From positions 1 to 64,000 of the forward strand of contig JACPGP010000014.1 in the NCBI GenBank assembly GCA_016182425.1: DNA of 64,000 nt, written 5' to 3'. A model generated the notes under the pieces. The model had not been told where the DNA came from, made no database searches, and saw only the letters and a list, made by a program, of their open reading frames with translations. Numbering within the stretch: the first letter of the stretch is position 1; every line of letters starts with the position of its first letter. The DNA comes from Candidatus Levyibacteriota bacterium (lineage in GTDB: Bacteria > Patescibacteria > Microgenomatia > Levybacterales > UBA12049). Below, piece by piece: positions 27,586 through 36,509 of this stretch. The translations under genes were made by a program, and so were the position numbers.

Positions 27586-28119
27586 ATGAGAATAGGAATA
27601 GATATATCGCAAATTGCATATGAGGGGACAGGAGTTGGAGAATACTTAAGACAGCTAGTTGAAGAACTTTTGAACCTTGATAGAGATAATGAATACGTTC
27701 TCTTTTTCTCGAGTCTTAGGAGAAAAATTCAAAATTCAAAATTCAAAATTCAAAATGATAATCCAAAAGTAAAAATTACAACATTTTTGTTTCCACCTGT
27801 CTTGCTTGATCTTCTTTGGAATAGGCTGCATATTTTTCCAATTGAGTGGCTTATTGGCAATGTTGATGTGTTTATTTCCTCCGACTGGACTCAACCACCA
27901 ACAAAGGCCAAAAGAGCAACTATTTTGTATGATTTGATTGTCTATATGTATCCAGAGGGGACTGATAAAAAAATAGTATCGGTTCAGAAAAGACGATTGA
28001 GTTGGGTAAAAAAAGAATGCGATATTGTCTTTTGTATATCTGAAAGCACAAAAAAAGACGCTAAAAAGATTTTAGGAATTGATCAAAAAAAACTACATGT
28101 AATTTATCCTGGAGTTTAA
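27586..28119 (+). CDS. Truncated GT4 glycosyltransferase, N-terminal half only
   Basis: A 177-aa protein with the N-terminal Rossmann domain of a GT-B (GT4) enzyme: MRIGIDISQIAYEGTGVGEYL, then a TILYDLIVYMYPEG segment and CDIVFCISESTKKDA. It ends exactly at IYPGV, the point where full-length homologues such as the next gene (VVTYPGI) enter the C-terminal donor-binding domain. That domain and its E-x7-E motif are missing. The next GT4 gene starts two bases after the stop. This looks like a deletion between tandem GT4 genes and is probably non-functional alone. Residues 48-57 (KIQNSKFKIQ) are encoded by a heptamer array. Confidence 0.7.
   Translation: MRIGIDISQIAYEGTGVGEYLRQLVEELLNLDRDNEYVLFFSSLRRKIQNSKFKIQNDNPKVKITTFLFPPVLLDLLWNRLHIFPIEWLIGNVDVFISSDWTQPPTKAKRATILYDLIVYMYPEGTDKKIVSVQKRRLSWVKKECDIVFCISESTKKDAKKILGIDQKKLHVIYPGV
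27729..27756 (+). repeat. Heptamer array, four TCAAAAT units
   Basis: Four perfect consecutive TCAAAAT units in frame in the truncated GT4 gene, read as IQNSKFKIQN. It is inserted in a loop between a beta strand (EYVLFF) and the next strand, and follows the TYARRNN pattern. Confidence 0.9.
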
Positions 28120-28121
28120 GT

Positions 28122-29234
28122 ATGCTTATTGGTATCGATGGAAATGAGGCAAATGTGGAGAAAAGAGTGGGGATTTCGGAATACAACTTCGAACTTCTTA
28201 AGAAGTTCGAAGAATTTCATCTGCCAAATCGGCGGATCAAATTTCAAATTTACCTCAAAAATTCTCCACTGCCTCATATGCCGAAAGAGCGCGATGGGTG
28301 GAAATATCGAGTTGTTCGTCCAAAAAAACTTTGGTCGCAAATAGGATTGCCGCTTGATTTATATCTTCATAAACCAAGACCAGATGTTTTTTTTAGTCCT
28401 ACACACTATGCTCCGCGCTTTTCGCCAGTTCCAACGATAATGTCTATTATGGACCTTTCATACTTACATTATCCTGAGATGTTCAAAAAGTCAGATCTTT
28501 TCCAGCTTCGAAATTGGACATCATACTCAATCAAAAAGGTTGCCAAGATTTTAACTATTAGCCGTGCTTCTAAAGATGATATAATCAAGGCGTATAAGGT
28601 TTTGGAAGATAAGATTGTCGTGACCTATCCGGGAATAAAGCTCAAAACAACAATGCAAAATTCAAAACTGCTTAAAGAAAAATACAAAATTGATGGAAAT
28701 TATATTTTATTTGTAGGAACACTGCAGCCAAGAAAGAATATAGTTAGGTTAATTAAAGCTTTCTCTAAACTTAAAGACAGAAATGCTGTTAATTTAGTTA
28801 TTGTAGGGAAAAAGGGCTGGATGTACGAAGATATTTTGCGTTCCCCGAGGCAGTTTAACGTTGAAGATCGTGTGAAATTTCTGGAGTTTGTTTCGGATGA
28901 AGATTTATCATTTTTTTATAAAAATGCTCTATTTTTTGTCCTTCCGAGTTTATACGAAGGGTTTGGACTACCAGTTTTAGAAGCAATGAATTATGGGTGT
29001 CCTGTGATAACAAGTAATATCTCAAGCCTGCCGGAAGCAGGCGGAGATGCGGCGCTTTATGTTGATCCAAAAAATGTCGATGATATAGCCGAAAAAATAG
29101 AGTTGTTACTTAACGATGAAAAACTGCGAAAGCAAATGATTGATAAAGGATATAAACAAGTAAAAAAATTCTCATGGGAGAAAACTGCCAAAGAAACTTT
29201 AAAAGTGCTTGAGGAGGTAACAAATGCTAAATAA
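28122..29234 (+). CDS. GT4 glycosyltransferase (mannosyltransferase-like)
   Basis: A 370-aa GT-B enzyme, full length. The N-terminal domain begins IGIDGNEANVEKRVGISEY; the linker is VVTYPGI. The C-terminal donor domain has ILFVGTLQPRKN and the diagnostic YEGFGLPVLEAM (E-x7-E) near residues 279-290. The family transfers sugars from GDP- or UDP-sugars to lipid-linked acceptors at the cytoplasmic membrane face. The 5' part of the gene carries a 26-bp perfect palindrome, a hairpin and two heptamer units, translated as a stretch (FEEFHLPNRRIKF) that appears inserted relative to the paralogue at 37376. A second hairpin lies at 29026-29042. It overlaps the next gene by 11 bp. Confidence 0.87.
   Translation: MLIGIDGNEANVEKRVGISEYNFELLKKFEEFHLPNRRIKFQIYLKNSPLPHMPKERDGWKYRVVRPKKLWSQIGLPLDLYLHKPRPDVFFSPTHYAPRFSPVPTIMSIMDLSYLHYPEMFKKSDLFQLRNWTSYSIKKVAKILTISRASKDDIIKAYKVLEDKIVVTYPGIKLKTTMQNSKLLKEKYKIDGNYILFVGTLQPRKNIVRLIKAFSKLKDRNAVNLVIVGKKGWMYEDILRSPRQFNVEDRVKFLEFVSDEDLSFFYKNALFFVLPSLYEGFGLPVLEAMNYGCPVITSNISSLPEAGGDAALYVDPKNVDDIAEKIELLLNDEKLRKQMIDKGYKQVKKFSWEKTAKETLKVLEEVTNAK
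28187..28212. repeat. Perfect 26-bp palindrome inside a GT4 gene
   Basis: Each 13-base half, CTTCGAACTTCTT, is followed immediately by its exact reverse complement with no loop. It is translated as part of NFELLKKFEEF. It abuts a second inverted repeat at 28213-28243. Confidence 0.9.
28213..28250 (+). repeat. Hairpin plus two TCAAATT heptamers
   Basis: ATCTGCC (28219-28225) pairs with GGCGGAT (28231-28237) with one T:G wobble across an AAATC loop, and pairing extends outward after one mismatch. TCAAATT units start at 28237 and 28244, running into the stem. It resembles a REP-like palindromic unit joined to a TYARRNN heptamer tail, in frame in the GT4 gene. Confidence 0.7.
29026..29042 (+). 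repeat. Small hairpin in GT4 coding sequence
   Basis: GCCTGC pairs perfectly with GCAGGC across a CGGAA loop. It encodes a conserved LPEAGG turn, so part of the symmetry may be chance. Confidence 0.4.
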
Positions 29235-29778
29235 AATTATAAGGAGAACTAATGCTGTTTTTTTAGAATTTGAGGTTTTAATTCTTCATTGTGTTGGATA
29301 TATCCCATCTCATCACATTAGACGTTTTTTTTATCGTCTGGCAGGAGTAAAAATTGGTAAAGGTTCTACAGTTCACACTGGCGCACGATTCTATAACCCA
29401 AAGAACATAAGTATCGGAAACGATTCTATTATTGGAGAGGGGGCAGTTTTAGATGGGAGAGCAAGACTTGCTATTGGCGATCATGTGGATATTGCAACTG
29501 ATGTAATGATCTATAACTGCGAGCATGATGTAAATAGTTCCGATTTTGCTCCAGTTTGTGGCCATGTTATTATTGAGGACTATGTATTTATTGGTCCGCG
29601 AGTAATTATTTTACCTGGGGTAGTAATTGGTAAAGGAGCTGTTGTTGCAGCAGGTGCAGTGGTCACAAAAAATGTTGACGCATTCACAATTGTTGGGGGT
29701 GTGCCTGCAAAAGTTATCGGAGAAAGAAAAGTAAAAGATTTACATTACAAACTTGGACGAGCTGCCTGGTTTCGATAG
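29224..29778 (+). CDS. Left-handed beta-helix O-acetyltransferase (hexapeptide family)
   Basis: A 184-aa acyltransferase with hexapeptide repeats from about residue 40 onward (VKIGKGSTVHTGARF, ISIGNDSIIGEGAVL, VIGKGAVVAAGAVV). The catalytic-type His sits in NCEHDV, and a GGVPAKVIG end is typical of the maltose/NodL/galactoside acetyltransferase family. It probably transfers an acetyl group from acetyl-CoA to a glycan or sugar intermediate. A good ribosome-binding site (GAGGAGG) precedes the start, which overlaps the GT4 gene by 11 bp. Confidence 0.88.
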   Translation: MLNKIIRRTNAVFLEFEVLILHCVGYIPSHHIRRFFYRLAGVKIGKGSTVHTGARFYNPKNISIGNDSIIGEGAVLDGRARLAIGDHVDIATDVMIYNCEHDVNSSDFAPVCGHVIIEDYVFIGPRVIILPGVVIGKGAVVAAGAVVTKNVDAFTIVGGVPAKVIGERKVKDLHYKLGRAAWFR

Positions 29779-29785
29779 GTGAGAT

Positions 29786-30667
29786 ATGGTTGTATTATCA
29801 GTCATTATTCTAAATTATAATACTAAAGATTTAACAAAACAATGTCTAACATCGCTAGAAAATCATTATCGGGAAGAATTAAGAAAAGGAGTATTTGAAA
29901 TTATTGTTGTTGATAATGCATCGACCGATACTTCGGCATCGGTAATCTCAAATCTCAAATCTCAAATCTCAAATCTTACATTGATCAAAAATAAAGAAAA
30001 TGTTGGATTTTCAAAAGGAAATAATATAGGAGCAAAAAATGCAAAAGGGAGATATTTATTGTTTTTAAATTCCGATACCGAAGTAGGAGATAATGGCTTA
30101 CTTAGTGCGGTTTCATATGTAGAAGAACATAAAGATATTGGTGTTTTGGGCGCCAAATTACGTAACGCGGATGGTTTTGATCAGGCTTCTACCGGAAAAT
30201 TTTATACCATAGGGAACGTTTTTTTAATGCTTTTTTTGGGTGAGCGATTCGGTTTATTACGCACCAGTCCAAAAACAATATCTGAAGTAGACTGGGTGAG
30301 TGGGGCGGCGCTATTGATAAGAAAAAAATTGTTTGATCAGCTTGGTGGGTTTGATGATCATTTTTTTATGTATATGGAAGATATGGAGCTTTGCTATCGC
30401 GTCAAAAAAATTAGCTATCAGGTTGTTTTTTATCCATACACAGTTATTTATCATAAGGAGCTAGGCAGCTCGAATAGGGGTTTTGCAATTGCACATATTT
30501 ATAAAGGACTTCTTTACTTTTACAAGAAACATATGAATTATATTCAGTATGTAATAGTTAAGATGTTGCTTATTACAAAAGCCTATGTCGCTATTGCTAT
30601 TGGCATCTTTACTAATAATACATATTTAAGATCAACGTATAGACAAGCTCTGGCTTTTTCGCTATGA
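29786..30667 (+). CDS. Glycosyltransferase family 2 (rhamnosyl-type)
   Basis: A 293-aa GT-A enzyme: SVIILNYNT, VVDNASTD (41-48), NVGFSKGNN, FLNSDTEV (93-100) with the DxD-equivalent Asn-Ser-Asp, and MEDMELCYR as the later acidic motif. One or two hydrophobic C-terminal segments suggest membrane contact. A heptamer array encodes ISNLKSQISNL (54-64) in the loop after the first acidic motif, where the homologue at 36502 has a shorter loop. It is preceded by an AGGTGAG ribosome-binding site and overlaps the next gene by an ATGA. Confidence 0.87.
   Translation: MVVLSVIILNYNTKDLTKQCLTSLENHYREELRKGVFEIIVVDNASTDTSASVISNLKSQISNLTLIKNKENVGFSKGNNIGAKNAKGRYLLFLNSDTEVGDNGLLSAVSYVEEHKDIGVLGAKLRNADGFDQASTGKFYTIGNVFLMLFLGERFGLLRTSPKTISEVDWVSGAALLIRKKLFDQLGGFDDHFFMYMEDMELCYRVKKISYQVVFYPYTVIYHKELGSSNRGFAIAHIYKGLLYFYKKHMNYIQYVIVKMLLITKAYVAIAIGIFTNNTYLRSTYRQALAFSL
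29948..29975 (+). repeat. Heptamer array, four TCAAATC units
   Basis: Four perfect TCAAATC units followed by TTACA decay, in frame in a GT2 gene and read as SNLKSQISNL. It follows the TYARRNN pattern with its own locus-specific last bases. Confidence 0.9.
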
Positions 30668-33600
30668 AAATATTCCGTTTTGTTACCGATAATATCTTGT
30701 TTATTCTGACGCTTTTTCTGCTAACGTTTATTCCGTTATATCCTAAATTGCCCCTCTTAGATGTCAGAAACACATGGGTTTATATTCGAGCAGAAGATTT
30801 CGTCGTTGTTTTTGTTCTTTTAGTTTGGTTGCTGCTTCTTATTAGAAAAAAAATAACATTAAGAACCCCTTTGACATTTCCTATTATTCTTTTTTGGATT
30901 ATCGGGGCAATTGCCACTATTCATGGTGTACTTTTAATATTTCCAGTCATAGCAGGGTCTGGTGTCCATACAAATGTAGCATTCTTAAGTTTTTTGCGCA
31001 GAATTGAGTATGTAAGTTTATTCTTTGTTGCTTATTCCGGGATAAAAGATAAACGATCGATTCCTTATGTTGTCGCGGTGATGACGGGGACTCTTATTTT
31101 GATTATCGCATATGGCTTTGGGCAAAAATTTTATGGATTCCCCGCCTATTTGACAATGAATGAAGAATTCGCGAAGGGAATACCCATACGGCTTTCTGAG
31201 TTGTCGCGGGTTCCCTCCACTTTTGCCGGCCATTACGATCTGGCCGCGTATTTGGTTTTGGTGATTCCTATCTTAACAAGCATGATATTCGGATTTAAAA
31301 ACTGGTTTGTAAAGTTACCTCTTTTGGTAACAATTTCTTTTGGGTTTGTTCTTCTTTTTATGACGGTATCTCGAGTGTCGTTTTTTGTTCTTTTAATTTC
31401 TATGATTTTGGTATTTCTTTTTCAAAAAAAGAGATTGATTATTCTTTTTCTTTTTATGATAGCCTTCGTATTTTTAAGTTTTTCTTCAAGTCTTCTGCAG
31501 CGTTTTGGAGATACGGTTAAAGAGGTTGATGTATTGGTTGACGCACAGACAGGAGAGGCAATTGGACATGTAAAAGATATTGAGGCTTCCTATTTTAAGG
31601 ATAAAATCATTAAAAGAAAATTCGCTCAGACCAAAGACGAAATTATCAGGCCGATAGAAGATGAAAAACAGGCTACTTCTTCTGCAAAGGTTCTTTTTAC
31701 GCAGCTTCCACCGAAAGTGGCGCTTGTTGTCGAATCGAATGCTCCCACCGGAGAAAATCTGCCACAAGGTACCAGCTATATAAATCTGCCGCTTTCGCCT
31801 GTCACCAAAAAATTGGGACAGTTTTTTTACCAAAAATCAAAAGATGACAAAACAGCGGAATCTTCTGAAATATTTAGTATTCACGGAGATTTTTTGGTAA
31901 AAAAGGCAGTAGCCTATGATCTTTCGTTTACCACCAGATTTCAGGGGGAATGGCCGCAGGCAATAGATGCGTTTAAGAGAAACATTTTATTTGGAAGCGG
32001 ATACTCATCGGTTGGACTTGCTGTTGATAACAACTATCTGCGTATTTTGGGAGAAGTAGGATTGTTGGGTTTTTCTTCTTTTTTGGCGATATTTTTATTT
32101 GCTGGAATTTACATAAAGAAAGTATTACCCGAGGTTGATTCTTTGGTGGTTAAAAGTTTTATTTTGGGCATGGCTGCAGGTGTCGTTGGTTTAGCCCTAA
32201 ACGCAGTATTTATTGATGTTTTTGAGGCGTCGAAAATTGCTTTTTTCCTCTGGCTTTTGCTGGGAGTTACTATTGGAGTACTACATTTGTACCAAAAGAG
32301 CGATTTAGATTTTTATAGAGAGTGTAAAAAAGTGACAACCTCTTCCTCTGCAATTGCTATCTACTTATTTATTATTACAGTTGTAGTATTTTTACCTATT
32401 TCTAATTATTTTTTTGTTGGTGATGATTTTACTTGGTTTCGATGGATTGCCGATTGCAATATCGGAAATTCCAATGTGCAAGAATGTCCATCAATAACGA
32501 CCAGAATTATTAGCTATTTCACAGACGCGAATGGGTTTTTTTATCGGCCGGGAACAAAAGTGTATTTTTTACTGATGTACTCGGGTTTTTGGCTTAATCA
32601 AACGTTATATCATATGGTTTCTGTTTTTCTCCATTTTATTGTAGCAATGCTTCTTTTTTTGATTGCCAAGAAGGTTTTGAGAGATTCTTTTATATCTGCT
32701 CTTTCGGCTTTTTTATTTCTTATTTTAAGCGGATATTTCGAAGCGGTTTTTTGGATTTCTTCAACTGGTTTTCTCTTTAATGCGGTGTTTGCGCTTCTTA
32801 GTTTGCTTTTCTTTATTTTGTGGAAAGAAAAAAATAAAATTGTTTATTTTATTTTTTGTTTATTCTCTATCATTTTCAGTCTTTTGTTTCATGAGCTGGG
32901 AGTAATCACTCCTCTTTTTATCATCCTTTATGAATATGTAACCGAAGAAAAGTTTATATTCAGGATAGCTTTTAGAGGTGTTTACTACCTAATATTATTT
33001 TTCCCTATCCTTCCATATCTGGCTTTACGCTTTTTTGCCCAGAGTCATTGGTTTAGCGGTGATTACAGTTATAATTTATTAAAGCTTCCTTACAATATTG
33101 TTGGTAATGCCATTGGGTATATTATGCTTGCTTTTTTTGGCCCCGCCTCTTTTCCCATTTATCAGTCGTTGCGGAGTTTTTCTAGAGAGCATATAGTATT
33201 TAGCGGAGTTGTTTCCTTGATAATGCTTTATCTAGCCGTTAAGGCATATAGAATAATCATTTGGAAAATGACTAAAGATGAGCAAAAAATTGTTATTTTC
33301 GGTTCTTTGTTTTTCTTGATAGCGCTTCTGCCATTTTTAGGCTTGGGAAATATCACTTCTCGATATAGTTATTTATCGTCTATAGGATTTGTGATTCTTT
33401 TTTCATTTTTTCTTAAAAAATTATATTTTTATTTACGAAGCAACGGTCAATACATTGCGCTTTTGAGTGTTATAATGATAGGAAGCATATTTTTTCTTAT
33501 CCATGTCATTCAGCTGCAAAAAATTCATGAAGATTGGCATGGAGCAGGTGAGAAAGCGAAGAGATTTTTTATATCAATGGACAGAGTATACATTAATGAG

Positions 33601-33846
33601 TGGACAAAGGAACATTTACAGTTTTATTTTGTTAATGTGCCAATTCGGTACGCAGATGCGTGGGTATTTCCGGTTGGTTTAAACGATGCCTTATGGTTTG
33701 TCTTTAGGAATCAATACATTCGTGTCTATCAAATCGATTCGGTTAACCAGGCGATTACTGCCATAGAAGATCCCAAAACCCAAAAAGTGTTTGAATTTGA
33801 CGATAGCGGAAAAGTTGTGGAAAGAAGGATTGCGACATTTCAATGA
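30664..33846 (+). CDS. O-antigen ligase/polymerase fused to a GT-C-like membrane domain
   Basis: A 1060-aa protein with two membrane halves. Residues 1 to about 550 look like a Wzy/WaaL-type O-antigen ligase: about ten helices and a large periplasmic-type loop (about 285-440). RFQGEWPQAIDAFKRNILFG and NNYLRILGEVGLLG are the usual Wzy_C region. From about 565 a new domain begins with a helix and FFVGDDFTWFRW (acidic pair 587-588), then about ten helices and a SRYSYLSSIGF segment, as in PMT/TMTC-like GT-C proteins. It is one continuous reading frame with no frameshift visible. The fusion would couple glycan polymerisation or ligation to polyprenyl-sugar transfer; this is inference. Confidence 0.75.
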   Translation: MKIFRFVTDNILFILTLFLLTFIPLYPKLPLLDVRNTWVYIRAEDFVVVFVLLVWLLLLIRKKITLRTPLTFPIILFWIIGAIATIHGVLLIFPVIAGSGVHTNVAFLSFLRRIEYVSLFFVAYSGIKDKRSIPYVVAVMTGTLILIIAYGFGQKFYGFPAYLTMNEEFAKGIPIRLSELSRVPSTFAGHYDLAAYLVLVIPILTSMIFGFKNWFVKLPLLVTISFGFVLLFMTVSRVSFFVLLISMILVFLFQKKRLIILFLFMIAFVFLSFSSSLLQRFGDTVKEVDVLVDAQTGEAIGHVKDIEASYFKDKIIKRKFAQTKDEIIRPIEDEKQATSSAKVLFTQLPPKVALVVESNAPTGENLPQGTSYINLPLSPVTKKLGQFFYQKSKDDKTAESSEIFSIHGDFLVKKAVAYDLSFTTRFQGEWPQAIDAFKRNILFGSGYSSVGLAVDNNYLRILGEVGLLGFSSFLAIFLFAGIYIKKVLPEVDSLVVKSFILGMAAGVVGLALNAVFIDVFEASKIAFFLWLLLGVTIGVLHLYQKSDLDFYRECKKVTTSSSAIAIYLFIITVVVFLPISNYFFVGDDFTWFRWIADCNIGNSNVQECPSITTRIISYFTDANGFFYRPGTKVYFLLMYSGFWLNQTLYHMVSVFLHFIVAMLLFLIAKKVLRDSFISALSAFLFLILSGYFEAVFWISSTGFLFNAVFALLSLLFFILWKEKNKIVYFIFCLFSIIFSLLFHELGVITPLFIILYEYVTEEKFIFRIAFRGVYYLILFFPILPYLALRFFAQSHWFSGDYSYNLLKLPYNIVGNAIGYIMLAFFGPASFPIYQSLRSFSREHIVFSGVVSLIMLYLAVKAYRIIIWKMTKDEQKIVIFGSLFFLIALLPFLGLGNITSRYSYLSSIGFVILFSFFLKKLYFYLRSNGQYIALLSVIMIGSIFFLIHVIQLQKIHEDWHGAGEKAKRFFISMDRVYINEWTKEHLQFYFVNVPIRYADAWVFPVGLNDALWFVFRNQYIRVYQIDSVNQAITAIEDPKTQKVFEFDDSGKVVERRIATFQ

Positions 33847-35318
33847 AAAAGAGAGAGTTTTTTTTGTTAACGCTGGTTATTTTGGGCGCGTTTGCTGTTA
33901 GATTATATCGGTTTAACGGCCCGGTTGCAGATTGGCATTCATGGAGACAATCCGATACTGCTGCGGTTTCTCGGAATTTTTTAAAATTTGGTTTTGATGT
34001 GTTGCATCCCAGATTTGATGACTTATCAAATGGCGTTTCTCTTTTAGATAATCCACAAGGGTACAGATTTGTCGAGTTTCCATTCTATAATGTTTTGCAG
34101 GCGGGGTTATTTCGTCTTTTTGATCGTTTTACAATCGAGCAGTGGGGACGGCTGGTCACAAACATTTCGGCAGTTATTGGCATTATTTTTCTTTATTTGC
34201 TGGTTAGACTGCATGTTTCCTGGCAAGCAGCGATATTTGCGGCGCTTTTCTATGCAGTTGTTCCTTATAATGTTTACTATGGAAGAGTGATCTTACCGGA
34301 TCAGTTGATGACAAGCATGATGCTTGGCTCCATATATTTTTTTGACGTCTGGATAGAAAAAAAATATAAATTACTCCTTACACTTTCGGCTGTTTTTTTT
34401 GCCACAGCTCTTTTAATAAAACCATACGTTTTATTTTTTGGACTGTCTATTTTTTACCTGATATACAGGAAATATGGACTAGATTTTGTAAAGAAAAAAG
34501 AACTGTGGTTTTTTCTTATATTATCTTTTCTCCCCTTTTTTTTATGGAGATGGTGGATGCAGCATTACCCGGAGGGCATACCCCGTAACGATTGGTTATA
34601 TAACGGAAACGAGATTCGATTTAAGATTGCATTTTTCTGGTGGATTTTTGCCGAAAGAATTGCCAAAATTATGCTTGGATACTGGGGTTTGCCAATTGTT
34701 ATTTTGGGAATCTTGGGTAAAGTAAAAGAGAAAGAAGGATTCTTTTTTTTAACATTTATCATCTCGTCCCTGGCATATTTGACAGTGTTTGCTACTGGAA
34801 ATGTGCAACATGAGTATTATCAAATACTTATTGTTCCCACGCTGGCAATATTTTTTGGAAAAGGTGTTGACGTTTTTTTATCTCTGTCTCAAAAAGAATT
34901 TAGCCGTACTATTGGAATAGCTGCGCTGGGCGGGTGTTTTGGTTTTATGCTTATTTTTAGTTGGCGGGAGATTAGAGCATATTATAATATCAATCACCCG
35001 GAAATTATTGAAGCTGGCCGTGCCATAGATAAGCTTACTCCAAAAGACGCAAAGATTATCGCTATTTATAATGGTGATACAACGTTTCTCTACCATACCA
35101 ATCGTCAAGGTTGGCCAGTATGGGAAAGACCGCTCTATGAATTTATAAAGGCCGGGGCAGGCTACATTACGTTTGTGAATCCTACAAAAGATGAATTAGG
35201 TTTTGGAAAACATTACACTACTCTTGCCAGAACTGAAAAGTATGTTATATTTGATTTAACAAGGCCTCTCTATTTTCCGCCACTGCACGAAGTTGAAGCG
35301 TCACAATCGGCAAAATAA
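33843..35318 (+). CDS. GT39-type polyprenyl-sugar glycosyltransferase
   Basis: A 491-aa polytopic protein of the PMT_2/ArnT group. The first loop has ADWHSWRQSDTAAVSRNF (about 29-46), a conserved Trp-Arg-Gln-x-Asp-Thr motif of this family. ILPDQLMTSMML and STGNVQHEYYQ-type segments follow. About ten helices are followed by a soluble C-terminal tail (about 375-491). It probably transfers a sugar from a polyprenyl carrier on the outer face. It overlaps the preceding fusion gene by an ATGA. Confidence 0.8.
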   Translation: MKKREFFLLTLVILGAFAVRLYRFNGPVADWHSWRQSDTAAVSRNFLKFGFDVLHPRFDDLSNGVSLLDNPQGYRFVEFPFYNVLQAGLFRLFDRFTIEQWGRLVTNISAVIGIIFLYLLVRLHVSWQAAIFAALFYAVVPYNVYYGRVILPDQLMTSMMLGSIYFFDVWIEKKYKLLLTLSAVFFATALLIKPYVLFFGLSIFYLIYRKYGLDFVKKKELWFFLILSFLPFFLWRWWMQHYPEGIPRNDWLYNGNEIRFKIAFFWWIFAERIAKIMLGYWGLPIVILGILGKVKEKEGFFFLTFIISSLAYLTVFATGNVQHEYYQILIVPTLAIFFGKGVDVFLSLSQKEFSRTIGIAALGGCFGFMLIFSWREIRAYYNINHPEIIEAGRAIDKLTPKDAKIIAIYNGDTTFLYHTNRQGWPVWERPLYEFIKAGAGYITFVNPTKDELGFGKHYTTLARTEKYVIFDLTRPLYFPPLHEVEASQSAK

Positions 35319-35321
35319 TGT

Positions 35322-36509
35322 ATGAAAATACTTATTGTTTCCTCTTTTCTTCCATATCCTCTTTTTTCTGGTGGACATGTCAGGCTTTTTAATCTTATTA
35401 AGGAGTTAGCGACAAAACATGAATTGACTATTGTTTGTGAAAAGAGATCACACCAAACAGATGCAGATATTATGGCAGTTAAGAGGTACTGCCAAACGCT
35501 CATTACCGTTGAGAGAAAGAAGCAGTGGTCGTTTCCCAATGTTTTTAGGACTGGTTTTTCTCCATTTCCATTTCTTCTGGTTGGACACACGAATGATGAA
35601 ATGAGGCGAGCTATTATTAGACTTATTAATGAAAAATCATTTGATCTTATTCATGTGGAAACGTTTTATGTCATGCAGAATATTCCAGACACCCCTCTCC
35701 CTGTTGTCTTAGTAGAACACAACATTGAGTATCTAGTATATAAACGATATACAAAGATGGCTCCTTTTTTGTTTAGGCCCTTATTATATTTTGATGTTGC
35801 GAAACTTAAATATTGGGAAGAGATTTATTGGAGCAAGGCGACAAAATTAGTAGCAGTATCGGAGGAAGAAAAAAAATTAATGAATAGAGAAGATGTGGAA
35901 GTCGTGTCAAATGGTGTAGATATACAAAAATTCAGAATTCAGAATTCAGAATTCAGAATTAATAAAAAGGAGAAAAGAATATTATTCATTGGGGATTTTA
36001 AATGGTTACAGAATCGGGATGCTGTAGGGTGGATACTAAACGAAATTTGGCCGGAAATAAAATCAAAAATAGAAGCGAAACTGTGGATTGTGGGGAAGGA
36101 TATTCCTGATTCAATTAAAAAATTGTCGAGTGACCAAAATGTTATTTTTGATGAAAATGCGCCAAAAGAGACTGCTGAAATTTTTGCCAAGGCAGATGTG
36201 CTTCTGGCCCCGATTAGAGTTGGGGGCGGAACGAGTTATAAAATATTAGAAGCAATGGCAAGCGGTGTTCCTGTTATTACAACACCATTGGGTAGAGAGG
36301 GGATTGATGCAAAGGACAGGCAAGAAATTTTGCTGGCAGAGGATACAGATGAATTTGTTAAAAATATTGTCGATATTTTTGATAATGAAAAACTCTATAA
36401 AAAAATCGCGCATAATTCCAGAAAACTAATTGAGGAAAAATATGATTGGAAAATAATTGTAAAAAAACTTGAAGATGTTTATCGAGATGCAATTACTACG
36501 TATGATTAA
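35322..36509 (+). CDS. GT4 glycosyltransferase
   Basis: A 395-aa GT-B enzyme. The N-terminal domain begins KILIVSSFLPYPLFSGGHVRL with the glycine-rich acceptor loop. The linker is VVSNGVD, and the donor domain has ILFIGDFKW and PIRVGGGTSYKILEAMASG, where an E-x7-E-like site ends in Glu-Ala-Met. A heptamer array in the interdomain linker encodes KFRIQNSEFRIN (about 203-214), with no counterpart in usual family members. It starts 3 bases after the GT39 gene and overlaps the next GT2 by 8 bp. Confidence 0.87.
   Translation: MKILIVSSFLPYPLFSGGHVRLFNLIKELATKHELTIVCEKRSHQTDADIMAVKRYCQTLITVERKKQWSFPNVFRTGFSPFPFLLVGHTNDEMRRAIIRLINEKSFDLIHVETFYVMQNIPDTPLPVVLVEHNIEYLVYKRYTKMAPFLFRPLLYFDVAKLKYWEEIYWSKATKLVAVSEEEKKLMNREDVEVVSNGVDIQKFRIQNSEFRINKKEKRILFIGDFKWLQNRDAVGWILNEIWPEIKSKIEAKLWIVGKDIPDSIKKLSSDQNVIFDENAPKETAEIFAKADVLLAPIRVGGGTSYKILEAMASGVPVITTPLGREGIDAKDRQEILLAEDTDEFVKNIVDIFDNEKLYKKIAHNSRKLIEEKYDWKIIVKKLEDVYRDAITTYD
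35932..35959 (+). repeat. Heptamer array, four TCAGAAT units
   Basis: Four perfect TCAGAAT units, then a decayed TAATAAA, in the interdomain linker of a GT4 gene and read as FRIQNSEFRIN. It follows the TYARRNN pattern. Confidence 0.9.

Noticed and set aside
27729..27756. CRISPR-like array
   Set aside because: Units are 7 bp with no spacers, lie within coding sequence, and there are no cas genes in the window.
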